Positions 34,088 through 44,301 of a stretch of 64,000 nucleotides of DNA are shown in pieces. Every line of letters starts with the position of its first letter. Position 1 is the first letter of the stretch. Under the pieces are notes generated by a model. The model was not told where the DNA came from and searched no databases. It saw only the letters and a list, made by a program, of their open reading frames with translations. The stretch covers positions 101,853-165,852 of the forward strand of contig JAKVAZ010000015.1 of assembly GCA_022447225.1 (NCBI GenBank). The letters are read 5' to 3'. This stretch comes from Fuerstiella sp. GTDB taxonomy: Bacteria > Planctomycetota > Planctomycetia > Planctomycetales > Planctomycetaceae. The position numbers and the translations under genes are program-made.

Positions 34088-36442
34088 ATGTACGAGCAGC
34101 ACTTCGGTTTTCAGACGATGCCATTCTCCGTCACCCCGGCGGCGTGGCAATTTTATGAATCGGAATCATCCGACTCTGTGCTTCCCGCGATTCTGCACAC
34201 GATGCAGGCGGCAGCAGGTGTAGCTGTGGTCACCGGTCCCGACGGCGTCGGCAAAACGGTGCTTCTTAACCATGTTCAGGCAATACTCAGCCGACAGGGA
34301 CAGGCGGTTGTCCTTCCCGGAATCTCATTAAAAACTACAGAGGATCTGTATCTGTGCATCCGACGAATCCTGAAATCCGAGGATACTGAATCTGTGACCG
34401 CGGGCTCCGGCCGCTGGGACATCGTCGAACGACTGCAGACATCCGCAGAGTTTTGGGGGCCCATCGCACTGCTGGTTGATGATGCACAATTCCTGTCCGC
34501 CGAACTGTTTAACGAACTGAAATTCCTGCTGGAACAACGTACAAGCTCACATCCGATGTGTCGTCTGTTTCTCGCGGGTTCACATGCACTTGAAGAAACC
34601 CTGGCCCAGCCCGCGATTTCGGGATTCGCTCAGCGGATTCGAACATACAATTTTCTTCAGCCCCTGCGTTTAAAGGAATCCGTGGAGTACATCAGGAGTC
34701 GGATCGAATACGCAGGCGGTTGTATGACCGACTGTTTTGACACCGATGCCGTCGAAGCGGTTGTTGATGCGGCCGATGGAAATCCACGGTGCGTGAACCT
34801 GCTGGCCGATGAATCACTGCTCACCACCTGTCGCGATGGAAAACATCGAGTCACACGAGAATGCGTTCATAAAGCACTCCGAGTTCTGCAGCATCTGCCG
34901 CATACCTGGAACATCTCGGTCGATCAATCATCCACTCCGGATGATGCTGTAACAAACGCTCCGATCCGCGATACATTTTCGGACGGTGTGATCGAGTTCG
35001 GGGCCGAACCGGATTCGGGATGCATTGAAACAGAACACACAGTTGCATCAGTACCGACGGGAATCATCAATTCGCAGGAAACCGTTGAGCTGTCCGGTGA
35101 ACATGATACGGAAGAATCGTTTGACAGTGAATCATTTGAGGATCTGCCTCCGCTGGATGAACTGGTATCCGATCCGCGACCGGACGATCTGATAGAAAAC
35201 GAACCGGAAAGTTTCCGGTCTGACTATCAGCAGACCGTCGACAGTGAATTCAGCGTTGACGCCGACTATGTACTCGCTGACCTCGAATCCGTGGGCGAAC
35301 CGGCCATGGATATCGATGCAGACCTTGATCAGCGTCTGATTCATAACGCCGATGCCGTGATGCACGCCGGTACACATAATCAAAATACAGTTCCGGACTT
35401 CAACGAACTTCTGGCCGGTTTCAGCAGATGGTCACCGCCCGGACGCTGGCCGGCTGTCTGGAATGAGGGCGACGAACTGGTCCGGTACTGGGCACGTCTG
35501 GAATCATCTGATCGAAAAACCCGGGAATTTCACAGCATTGTCAGCGAACAGCCCGCACAGTCGTCTCAGGTGCAGAAGTACGAAATCAACATTCCTCCCT
35601 GCGAAGTGCCTCTGCCCTTATGGCCGCCGCAGCCGTCCGGTATTGGTCCGGTCAACCCCGTTCCTGTCAACGGACCGCCGGAATCCACGCCAATTAAAGC
35701 GGTTGATTTTGAAAACACTGCGGAACCCACATTTCCTGGCAGTTTAACGACAGTCCAGGAATCCTGTGCTCCGCAAATCAATGCCGCAGAAAATTGTCAG
35801 CATTTACTGAACCATCTCACAAATCAGGACATTTCTGCCGGTGATCATGAATCGGACGCCACCGCCAACGTGACAGAAACTGATGTGATTCCGCTGAGAC
35901 TCGCCGGAACCTGTGTCGATTCGCAACAGGAAACTGAAGCCGATGAATCGTTCAGGGAAAAGACTGCGATCGGCGCACCTGTGTGGACAGAACAGGTCGA
36001 ACCAAATCGTGTCACTGAACGACTGGAACGACAGACCAATCCGGATCACAGACTTGAGGTCTCTGATGATACGATGTCTTCCCCTGCCGGGGACACCGAT
36101 TTTTCTGCCGGCGAATCAGTCCTTGCTGCAGCCCCCCCCGAACAGAATCATTCATCAGAACATCTCGTTCCCCAATGTGCCGAAGAGGATCCTGCCAGTC
36201 CGACACTCGAACTGGTTCGACCAAAGTTGACAAATCGGGCACAACAGGTAGTCACGGCCCGTCCACTCAAAAAGGCAGCCGGTGCAGAAAACTATGTTCT
36301 GTATGAAGATGAATCTCTCACGTTTTCTTTGACGCCTCGGGACGAACCGGATAAATCTGGAGAGGACAAACCAGACGTTTTTAACATGCGGCTCCAGGAA
36401 TTTCGCACCTTATTCACAAGAATACGCAGCCAGCAGCAGTAG
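34088..36442 (+). CDS. ExeA/GspA-type AAA ATPase with long acidic C-terminal tail
   Basis: The first 280 residues are an ExeA-like ATPase domain. MYEQHFGFQTMPFSVTP is the usual opening, Walker A GPDGVGKT is at 50-57, Walker B IALLVDDAQ is near 128, and a sensor-type ADGNPRCVNLLADESL follows. ExeA/GspA with GspB helps assemble secretins through peptidoglycan. Here the remaining 500 residues are acidic, Pro- and Ser-rich, with no transmembrane helix and no peptidoglycan-binding domain, unlike Aeromonas ExeA. The final 60 residues become basic then helical (MRLQEFRTLFTRIRSQQQ). It is convergent with the OleD-like gene. A link to the pilus cluster 10 kb away is inference. Confidence 0.82.
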   Translation: MYEQHFGFQTMPFSVTPAAWQFYESESSDSVLPAILHTMQAAAGVAVVTGPDGVGKTVLLNHVQAILSRQGQAVVLPGISLKTTEDLYLCIRRILKSEDTESVTAGSGRWDIVERLQTSAEFWGPIALLVDDAQFLSAELFNELKFLLEQRTSSHPMCRLFLAGSHALEETLAQPAISGFAQRIRTYNFLQPLRLKESVEYIRSRIEYAGGCMTDCFDTDAVEAVVDAADGNPRCVNLLADESLLTTCRDGKHRVTRECVHKALRVLQHLPHTWNISVDQSSTPDDAVTNAPIRDTFSDGVIEFGAEPDSGCIETEHTVASVPTGIINSQETVELSGEHDTEESFDSESFEDLPPLDELVSDPRPDDLIENEPESFRSDYQQTVDSEFSVDADYVLADLESVGEPAMDIDADLDQRLIHNADAVMHAGTHNQNTVPDFNELLAGFSRWSPPGRWPAVWNEGDELVRYWARLESSDRKTREFHSIVSEQPAQSSQVQKYEINIPPCEVPLPLWPPQPSGIGPVNPVPVNGPPESTPIKAVDFENTAEPTFPGSLTTVQESCAPQINAAENCQHLLNHLTNQDISAGDHESDATANVTETDVIPLRLAGTCVDSQQETEADESFREKTAIGAPVWTEQVEPNRVTERLERQTNPDHRLEVSDDTMSSPAGDTDFSAGESVLAAAPPEQNHSSEHLVPQCAEEDPASPTLELVRPKLTNRAQQVVTARPLKKAAGAENYVLYEDESLTFSLTPRDEPDKSGEDKPDVFNMRLQEFRTLFTRIRSQQQ

Positions 36443-36450
36443 CGCCACCG

Positions 36451-37437
36451 TCAATGCAACTGCGCCAGTTCGGTCCTCAGTTTATGCATACCTTCCTGCA
36501 TTGTGCAGACCGGCGAATACCCGAAGTCCCTCACGGCTGCCTGGATACTGTAACTGTGTGAACTGGTGAGCTGAGATGCAACGAAACGTGTCAGCGGAGG
36601 CTCTCCCGGCAACAATCTCCACAGCAGCTCCATCGAGTGACCTATTCGATAGGCCGCCGCCGCGGATATCGATTTCTGAATCGGCGGTAACCCAGCAAAT
36701 TCCAGAAGTTCGTCAATCCAGTTCCACAGATTAACTGCTTCAGGTTCGTTGATGAAATATGATTTTCCGGCTGCACAGGTTGAGTTCCTGAGAGAACGTT
36801 CTACCTGCAGATGTGCCGCAGCTACATTTTCCACATAGCTGACCGAAACCACATTCTTCCCGGCACCGACACGTCGTAATCGTCCCGTTTTTGCCTTACG
36901 AATCAGTCGCGGGATCAGATGATTGTCACGAGGTCCCCAGATCAGATGGGGACGCAACGATGTGGTTCGAAGTCCGTCGGCATTGGCCCGCATCACAGCC
37001 TGTTCAGCCAGCGCCTTTGAATGAGGATAGTGACAGGTCCATATCTTCGGGTACGGCAGTGATTCATCTGCATCCCGATGGTCATTTCCATCAAACACAA
37101 CACTGGGGGAACTCGTATAAATCAGACGGCTGACACCGGCATGTCGGCATGCCTGTATCACGTTCTGGGTACCCATCAGGTTGATGGAGCGATACGTTTC
37201 CCAGCGGCCCCAGATTCCGGGAATTGCGGCGATGTGGAACACGGCATCCATGTCCTCGCAAACAGCAGTCACAGCAGCTGCATCACGAATATCCCCCTGG
37301 ACGACCTGTACGCCTTGACGGCTCAACGCATCGTAACGGCCTCGACAAAAGACCCGCACCTTGTGACCGGCACCCAGTAGCTGTTCAACCACATAACGTC
37401 CAAGAAATCCTCCACCACCTGTGACCAGTGCCTGCAT
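36451..37437 (-). CDS. SDR-family NAD(P)-dependent reductase, OleD-like
   Basis: Extended short-chain dehydrogenase. The Rossmann motif VTGGGGFLGRYVVEQLL opens the protein. GDIRDAAAV, FHIAAIPGIWGRWE, the IYTSSPSVVFDGND strand and the catalytic YPHSKALAE (YxxxK) follow. The SSPSVVFDG segment and general layout resemble OleD, the beta-keto-acid reductase of long-chain olefin synthesis, and 3-beta-hydroxysteroid dehydrogenases. oleA, oleB and oleC are not nearby, so the substrate is open. I start at the ATG at 37437 rather than TTG 37443. It is convergent with the ExeA-like gene and lies just downstream of the Cys/Met-metabolism enzyme on the same strand. Confidence 0.85.
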   Translation of the reverse strand: MQALVTGGGGFLGRYVVEQLLGAGHKVRVFCRGRYDALSRQGVQVVQGDIRDAAAVTAVCEDMDAVFHIAAIPGIWGRWETYRSINLMGTQNVIQACRHAGVSRLIYTSSPSVVFDGNDHRDADESLPYPKIWTCHYPHSKALAEQAVMRANADGLRTTSLRPHLIWGPRDNHLIPRLIRKAKTGRLRRVGAGKNVVSVSYVENVAAAHLQVERSLRNSTCAAGKSYFINEPEAVNLWNWIDELLEFAGLPPIQKSISAAAAYRIGHSMELLWRLLPGEPPLTRFVASQLTSSHSYSIQAAVRDFGYSPVCTMQEGMHKLRTELAQLH

Positions 37438-37461
37438 CAGCAACGCTCTCGATATATGGCC

Positions 37462-38604
37462 CTATGAACTTTCGAATGCCTGTCGCAAATCAGAAATCAG
37501 ATCCTCAGGATCCTCCAGGCCCACAGAAATCCGGACAGTGCTGTCAGTGATTCCCGCAGCCGTTCGTCCTTCCTCCGACATCGATGCATGACTCATCGTG
37601 ACCGGAAAACTAATGAGACTTTCGATACCCCCGAGTGACACACCTACGTCAAACAGCTTCGTCTCCATACAGACACGTTCGGCAACCGACCGTCCCTGTT
37701 TGACGTCGAAACTAAGCATGGCTCCGAATCCATCCTGCTGCCGGCTGGCAAGCGCATGCTGAGGATGCGACGCCAGACCCGGATAGTAAACTCTTTCAAC
37801 CGCAGGATGTGCTTCCAGCCACTCGGCAATTTTGCGTGCTCCGCGCTCCTGAGCTTCCATGCGGCAGCCCAGTGTTTTAACCCCTCTCAGAACCAGCCAG
37901 GCATCGAATGGAGAGCAGCCCATGCCCGCCGCATTACAGATCCAGCTGATACGTTCCGCCAGCTTGTCCTCTTTCGCGATCACTGCTCCTCCGACCACAT
38001 CCGAATGTCCGTTGATGTACTTGGTCGTTGAGTGGACCACGATGTCAATACCAAACTCAAACGGACGTTGCAGATAGGGAGACAAAAAGGTGTTGTCGCA
38101 CAGTGTGAGCAGACCGGACTGACGACCGATCTGTGCCACCGCTGACAGATCAATGACCTTCATCATGGGATTGCTGGGAGTCTCGATCCAGATCCCTCGC
38201 GTTTTCGAAGTCACCGCGCTGCGAACCGAATCCAGGTCCGTCATATCCAAAAACGTAAACGTCATTCCTTTTTCGACCAGAAACCGACTGATCAGTCGGA
38301 ACGTACCCCCGTAAACATCTGCAGGAACAATCAGATGATCATCCGGTCCGAACAGTGACATTGCACAGTGGACGGCTGCCATTCCCGTACAGGTGGCCAC
38401 ACATCCGGCGCCGCCTTCCAGAGCAGCCAGATTTTCCTGCAGCGCATCTCGAGTCGGATTCCCCGATCGCGTGTAATCATAACCGGAGGTTTCCTCCAGA
38501 TTGTTCCAGTAGAACGTCGAACTGGGATAGATCGGTGTAATGACGCTGTTGTACTGCTGGTCCTTGTGAACACCTGTATGCACAGCTTTTGTCTGAAAAC
38601 GCAT
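37462..38604 (-). CDS. metB: Cystathionine gamma-synthase-family PLP enzyme
   Basis: Trans-sulfuration-family enzyme using pyridoxal phosphate. MRFQTKAVHTGVHKDQQYNS is the usual start, followed by PIYPSSTFYW, YDYTRSGNPTRDALQENLA, and the substrate-loop CTGMAAVHCAMSLF. The PLP Lys is in VHSTTKYINGHSDVVGG, and SLGGIESLISFPVTMSHASM follows. Family members make cystathionine from O-succinyl- or O-acetyl-homoserine, or cleave it. Sequence alone does not settle MetB against MetC or CGL, so the symbol is tentative. Divergence from metH supports a methionine role. I use the ATG at 38604; the frame reaching 38736 adds a 44-residue unconserved head. Confidence 0.88.
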   Translation of the reverse strand: MRFQTKAVHTGVHKDQQYNSVITPIYPSSTFYWNNLEETSGYDYTRSGNPTRDALQENLAALEGGAGCVATCTGMAAVHCAMSLFGPDDHLIVPADVYGGTFRLISRFLVEKGMTFTFLDMTDLDSVRSAVTSKTRGIWIETPSNPMMKVIDLSAVAQIGRQSGLLTLCDNTFLSPYLQRPFEFGIDIVVHSTTKYINGHSDVVGGAVIAKEDKLAERISWICNAAGMGCSPFDAWLVLRGVKTLGCRMEAQERGARKIAEWLEAHPAVERVYYPGLASHPQHALASRQQDGFGAMLSFDVKQGRSVAERVCMETKLFDVGVSLGGIESLISFPVTMSHASMSEEGRTAAGITDSTVRISVGLEDPEDLISDLRQAFESS

Positions 38605-38959
38605 CGGCGGGAATTTCGGCTGATGGTAAAACGAACAGGTAACACTCACAATTATACTGAAATACCGTAACAGTGACGGATAACCCGACCGGCAAACGAC
38701 CGATCGAAGTACGTTCCGGCAATCAGGAAGCCACATAGACAGCGATTAACGTCTGTTAGTTCCTGGTATCGATCAAAACCACTGATTTCTTCGGCAAAAT
38801 GTTCAACTCTGTGACACGGTTTGATTCGCAGTGTAGCCCGTCAGGGACCGTCCGATAAACTACAGTCACTGTTTCAGGACCTCGATCACTTTCCACGCGG
38901 TTACCGGTCACCTGAATTCTTCCTGGCAACCAGACACCTTCCGGCAAGATCCTCGTGAA
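38605..38959. other. Divergent region between the metB-like gene and metH
   Basis: I looked for SAM and cobalamin riboswitches on both strands and recognise none: there is no B12-box-like motif and no SAM-I core. A small minus-strand frame inside it is listed separately. Confidence 0.5.
38756..38947 (-). CDS. Possible small hypothetical protein
   Basis: A 63-codon frame starting at a TTG at 38947 with GAGG about 4 bases upstream. The product begins [20 protein letters not shown] and ends [13 protein letters not shown], with no Cys-rich or membrane segment. Composition resembles real protein, with alternating strand-like stretches ([10 protein letters not shown]). It would lie upstream of the metB-like gene on the same strand. 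I recognise no family, and the leader of metH overlaps it in part. May be chance. Confidence 0.3.
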   Translation of the reverse strand: MPEGVWLPGRIQVTGNRVESDRGPETVTVVYRTVPDGLHCESNRVTELNILPKKSVVLIDTRN

Positions 38960-41900
38960 ATGAATACCAGACCCGACATTTGTGAACTGCTGGACCAGCG
39001 GATCCTTGTCATCGACGGGTCAATGGGTGCGTTGATCATGTCACAAGAACCGGATGAAGCATTTTATCGGGGAGAGCGGTTCAGGAATCACCACATCGAC
39101 GTGAGAAATGCCACGGACCTGCTGGTACTGACTCAGCCACAGCGGATTACCGAAATCCATCAGGAGTACCTCGATGTCGGAGCCGACATCATTGAAACCG
39201 ACACATTTAACGCCAATGTCATCTCACTGGAAGAATTTGAGCTCTCACATCTGACTCGCGAAATCAACAGGGTCGGAGCTGAACTGGCCCGATCCGTGGC
39301 CGACAGAACGACCGCGGCCAATCCGGGCAAGCCACGATATGTGGCCGGCAGTATTGGACCGACTAAAGTTCAGCTGTCTATGAATGCTGACGAGCCGGGC
39401 ACCCGACCGTTCACTTTTGACCGGATGGTCGATTCCTATGCGGAACAGATTCGCGGACTGATGGAGGGCGGTGTTGACCTGTTGTTGCCTGAAACCAGCT
39501 TCGACACTCTCAATCTAAAAGCGTGTCTGTTTGCAATTTCCGGAGTGTTCGAAGAACTGGGCCGCGAAGTCCCCGTGATGATCTCCGGAACTGTCTTTGC
39601 AGGTGGTGTCACACTCCTTGGCCAGACGGTGGAAGCTTTTTATACCTCCATTGAACACTTCCCGTCGCTGAGCGTCGGACTCAACTGTGCCCTGGGGCCT
39701 AAGGAAATCAAACCCTATCTTGAAACACTGTCCGGAATGGCAACCCGCTACGTCACGTGTTACCCGAATGCCGGTATGCCGGACGGTATGGGAGGTTTCG
39801 ACAGTAATCCTGCTGAAGTTGCATCAATGATGCACAGTGTTGCCAAAGCGGGCCACGTGAACGTGGTTGGCGGCTGTTGCGGAAATACGCCCGAATATAT
39901 CCACCGGATCACCGAAGCAGTAGACGGGATTGCCCCCCGCAGAATTCCTCAGGGTAACGGGTGGTCCACCTATTCCGGATTCGACTGTCTGACACTGCGT
40001 CCGGAAACAAACTTCCTAAACGTCGGCGAACGCACCAACGTCACGGGATCACGAAAATTTGCCCGGCTGATTCGTGAAGAAAAATACGACGAAGCCATCA
40101 GCATTGCCCGAAATCAGGTGGAAGGCGGCGCCAATGTCATTGACGTCAATATGGACGAAGGATTGCTGGACGGTCCGCGCTGTATGCAGAAGTTCCTGTG
40201 GCTTCTTCATGATGAAAATATCCGCGTGCCGATCATGATCGACAGTTCCGACTGGGACGTCATTGTCTCGGGACTCAAATGCGTTCACGGAAAGAGCATT
40301 GTCAACAGCATCAGCCTGAAGGAAGGGCAGGAAAAATTTCTTGAACAGGCTCGCACCGTTCGTCGCTACGGAGCGGCGGCGATTGTGATGGCTTTCGACG
40401 AAACCGGACAGGCCACCACCTGCGACGATAAAGTGCGGATCTGCCGGCGGGCCTATCGCCTGCTGACAGAGGAAGCGGGATTCCCACCGGAAGACATCAT
40501 CTTCGACCCCAATATTCTGACTGTCGGAACCGGCATGGAAGAACATGCCAACTACGCAGTGGAATTCATAGAAGCCGTGCGTCAGATCAAAAAGGAATGT
40601 CCAGGAGCGAAAACATCGGGCGGTGTGAGCAACATCAGTTTTAGCTTTCGGGGAAACAATATTGTCCGTGAAGCCATGAACGCAGCGTTCCTGTATCACG
40701 CGGTCGATGCCGGTCTTGATATGGGAATCGTCAATCCAACTCAGCTGGAAGTCTACGATGAAATTAATCCAAAACTGCTGGTCTACGTCGAAGATGTGCT
40801 GCTCAATCGCTGTCCCGATGCCACCGAACGGCTGATTGAATACGCAGAAACCGTCAAAGAAAAAGCGGCAGGAATCACAAAGACTCAGGAGTGGCGAAAC
40901 GGAACAGTCGAAGAGCGTCTGAGACATGCTCTGCTGAAAGGCATCACCGATTTCATCGAGCAAGATACAGAAGAGGCGCGTCTGAGTTACTGTCGTCCGC
41001 TGGACATCATCCAGGGACCGCTGATGGACGGAATGAACGTAGTGGGAGAGTTGTTCGGTGCAGGAAAAATGTTCCTTCCTCAGGTGGTAAAGTCCGCCCG
41101 TGTGATGAAGAAATCCGTCGCATGGCTTGAACCGTTCATGGAAGCCGAAAAAGTGGCCGGCGATGACCGCAGTCGGTTCAATGATGACGAACTGTTTATC
41201 GGTACGCGGGATGAAGCGGTTGCAATTGTCCAAGCCGCCGGGCTGAAAACGGAAACTGCTGACTCCACAGGCAGTAGTCGCGGGACGTTTCTGATCGCCA
41301 CAGTGAAAGGAGACGTTCACGACATCGGCAAAAACATCGTCGCCGTGGTTCTGCGGTGCAATAACTTCAGGGTCATCGACCTGGGTGTGATGGTACCGTG
41401 TGAAACCATTCTGGAAGAGGCAAAAAAATGTAACGCCGACATCATTGGACTCAGCGGTCTCATCACACCGTCACTGGGAGAAATGATCGTGGTGGCCCGT
41501 ACGATGCAGGAACAGGGCTGGAACGTGCCGCTGCTGATTGGGGGGGCGACCACCAGCGCAAAACATACGGCGGTCAGAATCGCACCGGTCTATGATCATC
41601 CGATTGTGCATGTTGGTGATGCGTCTCTGTCTGTGGGGGTCGTGGAAGCCCTGTTGGATTCCGATTCCAGACCGGCGTTCGTACAGCAGAATCTGGATTC
41701 TCAGGACCGTGCTCGTGCCGCCTTTGGACAACGGCAGCAGGCCACCCTGATTCCGTACAAAACAGCTCTGAAACAACGATTTACTCCGGACTGGAATCCC
41801 GCTGATCTTCCACAGCCTTCCTTCACCGGAACCAGGCTCACTGGTTCTCTGTCACTGACCGAACTGGTGCCCTTTATCGACTGGTCACCTTTCTTTTCCT

Positions 41901-42733
41901 CCTGGCAGCTGGTTGGGAAATATCCTCAGATCTTCGACGACGACATCATTGGCGAAGAAGCCCAAAAACTGTTTAACGACGCTCAACAGCTACTCAGGCA
42001 GCTGTTGCAGAACAGGAGTCTCCAGGCGCAAGCTGTTTACGGGTTTTGGCCCGCCAACAGCAGCGGAGACGATATCGTTTTATGGACGGACTGTTCACGT
42101 TCAGAAAAACTGATGGAATTCCCCATGCTTCGGCAACAATGGGAACGCAAAGGGCAAAACGTTTTCCGTTGTCTGTCGGACTACGTTGCCCCACTGAATG
42201 AAGCCGTGTCCTACCCCGACTACATCGGCGGATTTGCTTTGACTGCCGGTCATGGATGTGATGAACTGGCCGGTGAGTTCGAATCCGCAGGAGACGATTA
42301 TCAGTCAATTATGGTCAAAGCACTGGCTGACCGCCTCGCCGAGGCATTCGCTGAGTACCTGCATCAACGTGTGCGCCGGGAATGGGGATACGAAACGTCT
42401 GAAGATCTGTCGCGAGAACAGCTGATCAAGGAAGAATACCAGGGCATACGCCCGGCATTCGGATATCCGTCGTGTCCCGATCATTTGCCAAAACGTCGGT
42501 TGTGGGAATTGCTCGATGTGGAATCTTCTGTTGGTATTAAATTGACGAGTTCCTGTGCCATGTGGCCGGCCGCCTCCGTGTGTGGCCTGTATTTCTCGCA
42601 TCCCCGGAGCCGTTATTTCAGTGTCGACCGCATTACAAAGGATCAGATCGAAGACTACGCACGTCGCATGCAGATGACCGTCAAAGACACCGAACGCTGG
42701 CTGGCCCCCAATTTGGGCTACGACCCTGCCTGA
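38960..42733 (+). CDS. metH: Cobalamin-dependent methionine synthase
   Basis: Transfers a methyl group from 5-methyltetrahydrofolate through cobalamin to homocysteine. All four modules are present in order. The homocysteine domain has zinc ligands in VGLNCALGP and [12 protein letters not shown]. The pterin-binding domain starts at [20 protein letters not shown]. The cobalamin cap and Rossmann domain carry the lower-ligand motif DVHDIGKN near residue 785 and [11 protein letters not shown]. The activation domain contains [19 protein letters not shown], the SAM-binding segment. At 1257 residues it is full length. It implies cobalamin is made or imported. It is divergent from the cystathionine-synthase-family gene, which together would make and methylate homocysteine. 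Confidence 0.97.
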   Translation: MNTRPDICELLDQRILVIDGSMGALIMSQEPDEAFYRGERFRNHHIDVRNATDLLVLTQPQRITEIHQEYLDVGADIIETDTFNANVISLEEFELSHLTREINRVGAELARSVADRTTAANPGKPRYVAGSIGPTKVQLSMNADEPGTRPFTFDRMVDSYAEQIRGLMEGGVDLLLPETSFDTLNLKACLFAISGVFEELGREVPVMISGTVFAGGVTLLGQTVEAFYTSIEHFPSLSVGLNCALGPKEIKPYLETLSGMATRYVTCYPNAGMPDGMGGFDSNPAEVASMMHSVAKAGHVNVVGGCCGNTPEYIHRITEAVDGIAPRRIPQGNGWSTYSGFDCLTLRPETNFLNVGERTNVTGSRKFARLIREEKYDEAISIARNQVEGGANVIDVNMDEGLLDGPRCMQKFLWLLHDENIRVPIMIDSSDWDVIVSGLKCVHGKSIVNSISLKEGQEKFLEQARTVRRYGAAAIVMAFDETGQATTCDDKVRICRRAYRLLTEEAGFPPEDIIFDPNILTVGTGMEEHANYAVEFIEAVRQIKKECPGAKTSGGVSNISFSFRGNNIVREAMNAAFLYHAVDAGLDMGIVNPTQLEVYDEINPKLLVYVEDVLLNRCPDATERLIEYAETVKEKAAGITKTQEWRNGTVEERLRHALLKGITDFIEQDTEEARLSYCRPLDIIQGPLMDGMNVVGELFGAGKMFLPQVVKSARVMKKSVAWLEPFMEAEKVAGDDRSRFNDDELFIGTRDEAVAIVQAAGLKTETADSTGSSRGTFLIATVKGDVHDIGKNIVAVVLRCNNFRVIDLGVMVPCETILEEAKKCNADIIGLSGLITPSLGEMIVVARTMQEQGWNVPLLIGGATTSAKHTAVRIAPVYDHPIVHVGDASLSVGVVEALLDSDSRPAFVQQNLDSQDRARAAFGQRQQATLIPYKTALKQRFTPDWNPADLPQPSFTGTRLTGSLSLTELVPFIDWSPFFSSWQLVGKYPQIFDDDIIGEEAQKLFNDAQQLLRQLLQNRSLQAQAVYGFWPANSSGDDIVLWTDCSRSEKLMEFPMLRQQWERKGQNVFRCLSDYVAPLNEAVSYPDYIGGFALTAGHGCDELAGEFESAGDDYQSIMVKALADRLAEAFAEYLHQRVRREWGYETSEDLSREQLIKEEYQGIRPAFGYPSCPDHLPKRRLWELLDVESSVGIKLTSSCAMWPAASVCGLYFSHPRSRYFSVDRITKDQIEDYARRMQMTVKDTERWLAPNLGYDPA

Positions 42734-42937
42734 GCGGGATCGATGGTCTGTCTGCCGGAACAAAGTAACACCGCGATAACCGGTACGGAGTCATGCCACT
42801 GAAGCCAGGTTGACACGCGTGTTCCCTGACAGAGAAAATTGACCATCGGATGGCCCTGCAGATGCTGTGTTGAGTCCCGGTCCGTGATACAATGCGGGTA
42901 ATTTCGCGAGGCATACGAAGAACTTCCGGAGATCGCC

Positions 42938-44266
42938 ATGCTCCAACTCACCGGCGAGAAATCAAGGTTTTGCGACGGGATTGACCGAAGGAGTTTCCTG
43001 AATGTCGGCCACCTGGGTCTGGCCGGACTTTACCTGCCCGACGTACTGAGCCTGCGTGCTGCCTGCGCAGCGGAACAGGCGACCGACGACAGATCTGTCA
43101 TTTTTGTGGAACTGGCGGGAGGTCCGTCACAGTTTGAAACTTACGATCCAAAACCAAATACCCCGGCTGAGTATCGTGGAGAATTTGGTGTTGTCTCAAC
43201 GAGTACACCAGACGTGTTGTTTAGTGAATTGATGGTTGAACAGGCGAAATTGATGGACAAACTATCAATCGTTCGCTCTGTGCACCATTCGTCAAACAGT
43301 CATGACCCGTCGAGTCACCTGGCGCAGACAGGCTACTATAAACGAGGTCCAAAGGGTGGACGGTCTTCGGCAGACACGATGCCCTGTTTCGGATCCGTCG
43401 TCGCCAAAGTTCGTGGAGCCAACGTCAGCGGGCTGCCGGCCTATGTGGCGATTCCCCAGGTGATGCGCAACGGACACGCATCGTATCTGGGAAAATCCTA
43501 TAATCCGTTCGAAACAGTGGCTGATCCAAATCAACCGGAGTTTCGTATTCAAAACCTGGCACCGGCGTCCGGCCTGACTGACGTCCGTCTTGGCGATCGT
43601 GGCGGATTGTTGTCGGCACTGGATCGTCGGCGGCGGATGTTGGACCTGCAGGGTTCGTCCACCGCAATTGACCGGTTCAGAAAACAGTCACTCGAAATGG
43701 TTACCGGTCCTCGGGCGCGAGCGGCGTTCAATATTAAGACCGAATCAGACACGCTGCGGGACAAATACGGAAGACATACTACGGGACAAAGTTTACTAAT
43801 GGCCCGACGACTTGTGGAAGCCGGGGTCACCTGCGTCACCGTCAGAGTGACGGGATGGGACGACCATGGACAGCTGGCCCGCGGTCTGAAGGAACGAGCG
43901 CCCGCGTATGATCAGGGCATCGCCGCCCTGGTCCGTGATTTGTACGATCGTGGCATCGACAGACAGGTCCTGGTCGTTGCCATGGGTGAGTTTGGACGTA
44001 CACCAAGATATAATCAGAACGCCGGCCGCGACCACTGGGGCGATGTGATGAGCGTGCTGTTTGCCGGTGGTGGTCTGAACCCCGGAATTGTTGGTGCCTC
44101 GAATTCCAAAGGTGAATTACCCACTGAAGCACCGTATCGCCCGGAAAATGTGCTTGCAATGATCTATCGCCACCTCGGGATTGATCCGGGCCTGACATTC
44201 GTCGATCTTGCCGGTCGCCCCCGGTATGTGCTCGAGGAAAGCGGCCTCATCACCGAACTGATCTGA
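42938..44266 (+). CDS. DUF1501 Tat-exported protein
   Basis: Member of the DUF1501 family, related to sulfatase/alkaline-phosphatase-fold proteins and abundant in planctomycetes. The N-terminus has the twin-arginine motif GIDRRSFLNVGHLGLAGLYL. SVIFVELAGGPSQFETYDPK and the SVHHSSNSHDPSSHLAQTGY block are family hallmarks, as are VVAMGEFGRTPRYNQNAGRD and HWGDVMSVLFAGGG. GGAG lies 6 bases before the ATG. DUF1501 genes normally sit beside a DUF1549/DUF1553 cytochrome gene; none is here, so this copy is a singleton after metH. Function is unknown but probably periplasmic and hydrolytic. Confidence 0.93.
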   Translation: MLQLTGEKSRFCDGIDRRSFLNVGHLGLAGLYLPDVLSLRAACAAEQATDDRSVIFVELAGGPSQFETYDPKPNTPAEYRGEFGVVSTSTPDVLFSELMVEQAKLMDKLSIVRSVHHSSNSHDPSSHLAQTGYYKRGPKGGRSSADTMPCFGSVVAKVRGANVSGLPAYVAIPQVMRNGHASYLGKSYNPFETVADPNQPEFRIQNLAPASGLTDVRLGDRGGLLSALDRRRRMLDLQGSSTAIDRFRKQSLEMVTGPRARAAFNIKTESDTLRDKYGRHTTGQSLLMARRLVEAGVTCVTVRVTGWDDHGQLARGLKERAPAYDQGIAALVRDLYDRGIDRQVLVVAMGEFGRTPRYNQNAGRDHWGDVMSVLFAGGGLNPGIVGASNSKGELPTEAPYRPENVLAMIYRHLGIDPGLTFVDLAGRPRYVLEESGLITELI

Positions 44267-44301
44267 CGTCAAGCACACTGGTGATCGACGTTCCCAACTC
44301 G

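Noticed and set aside
38605-38959. SAM or cobalamin riboswitch for the methionine genes
   Set aside because: No recognisable B12 box or SAM-I core on either strand, though a covariance search was not possible.
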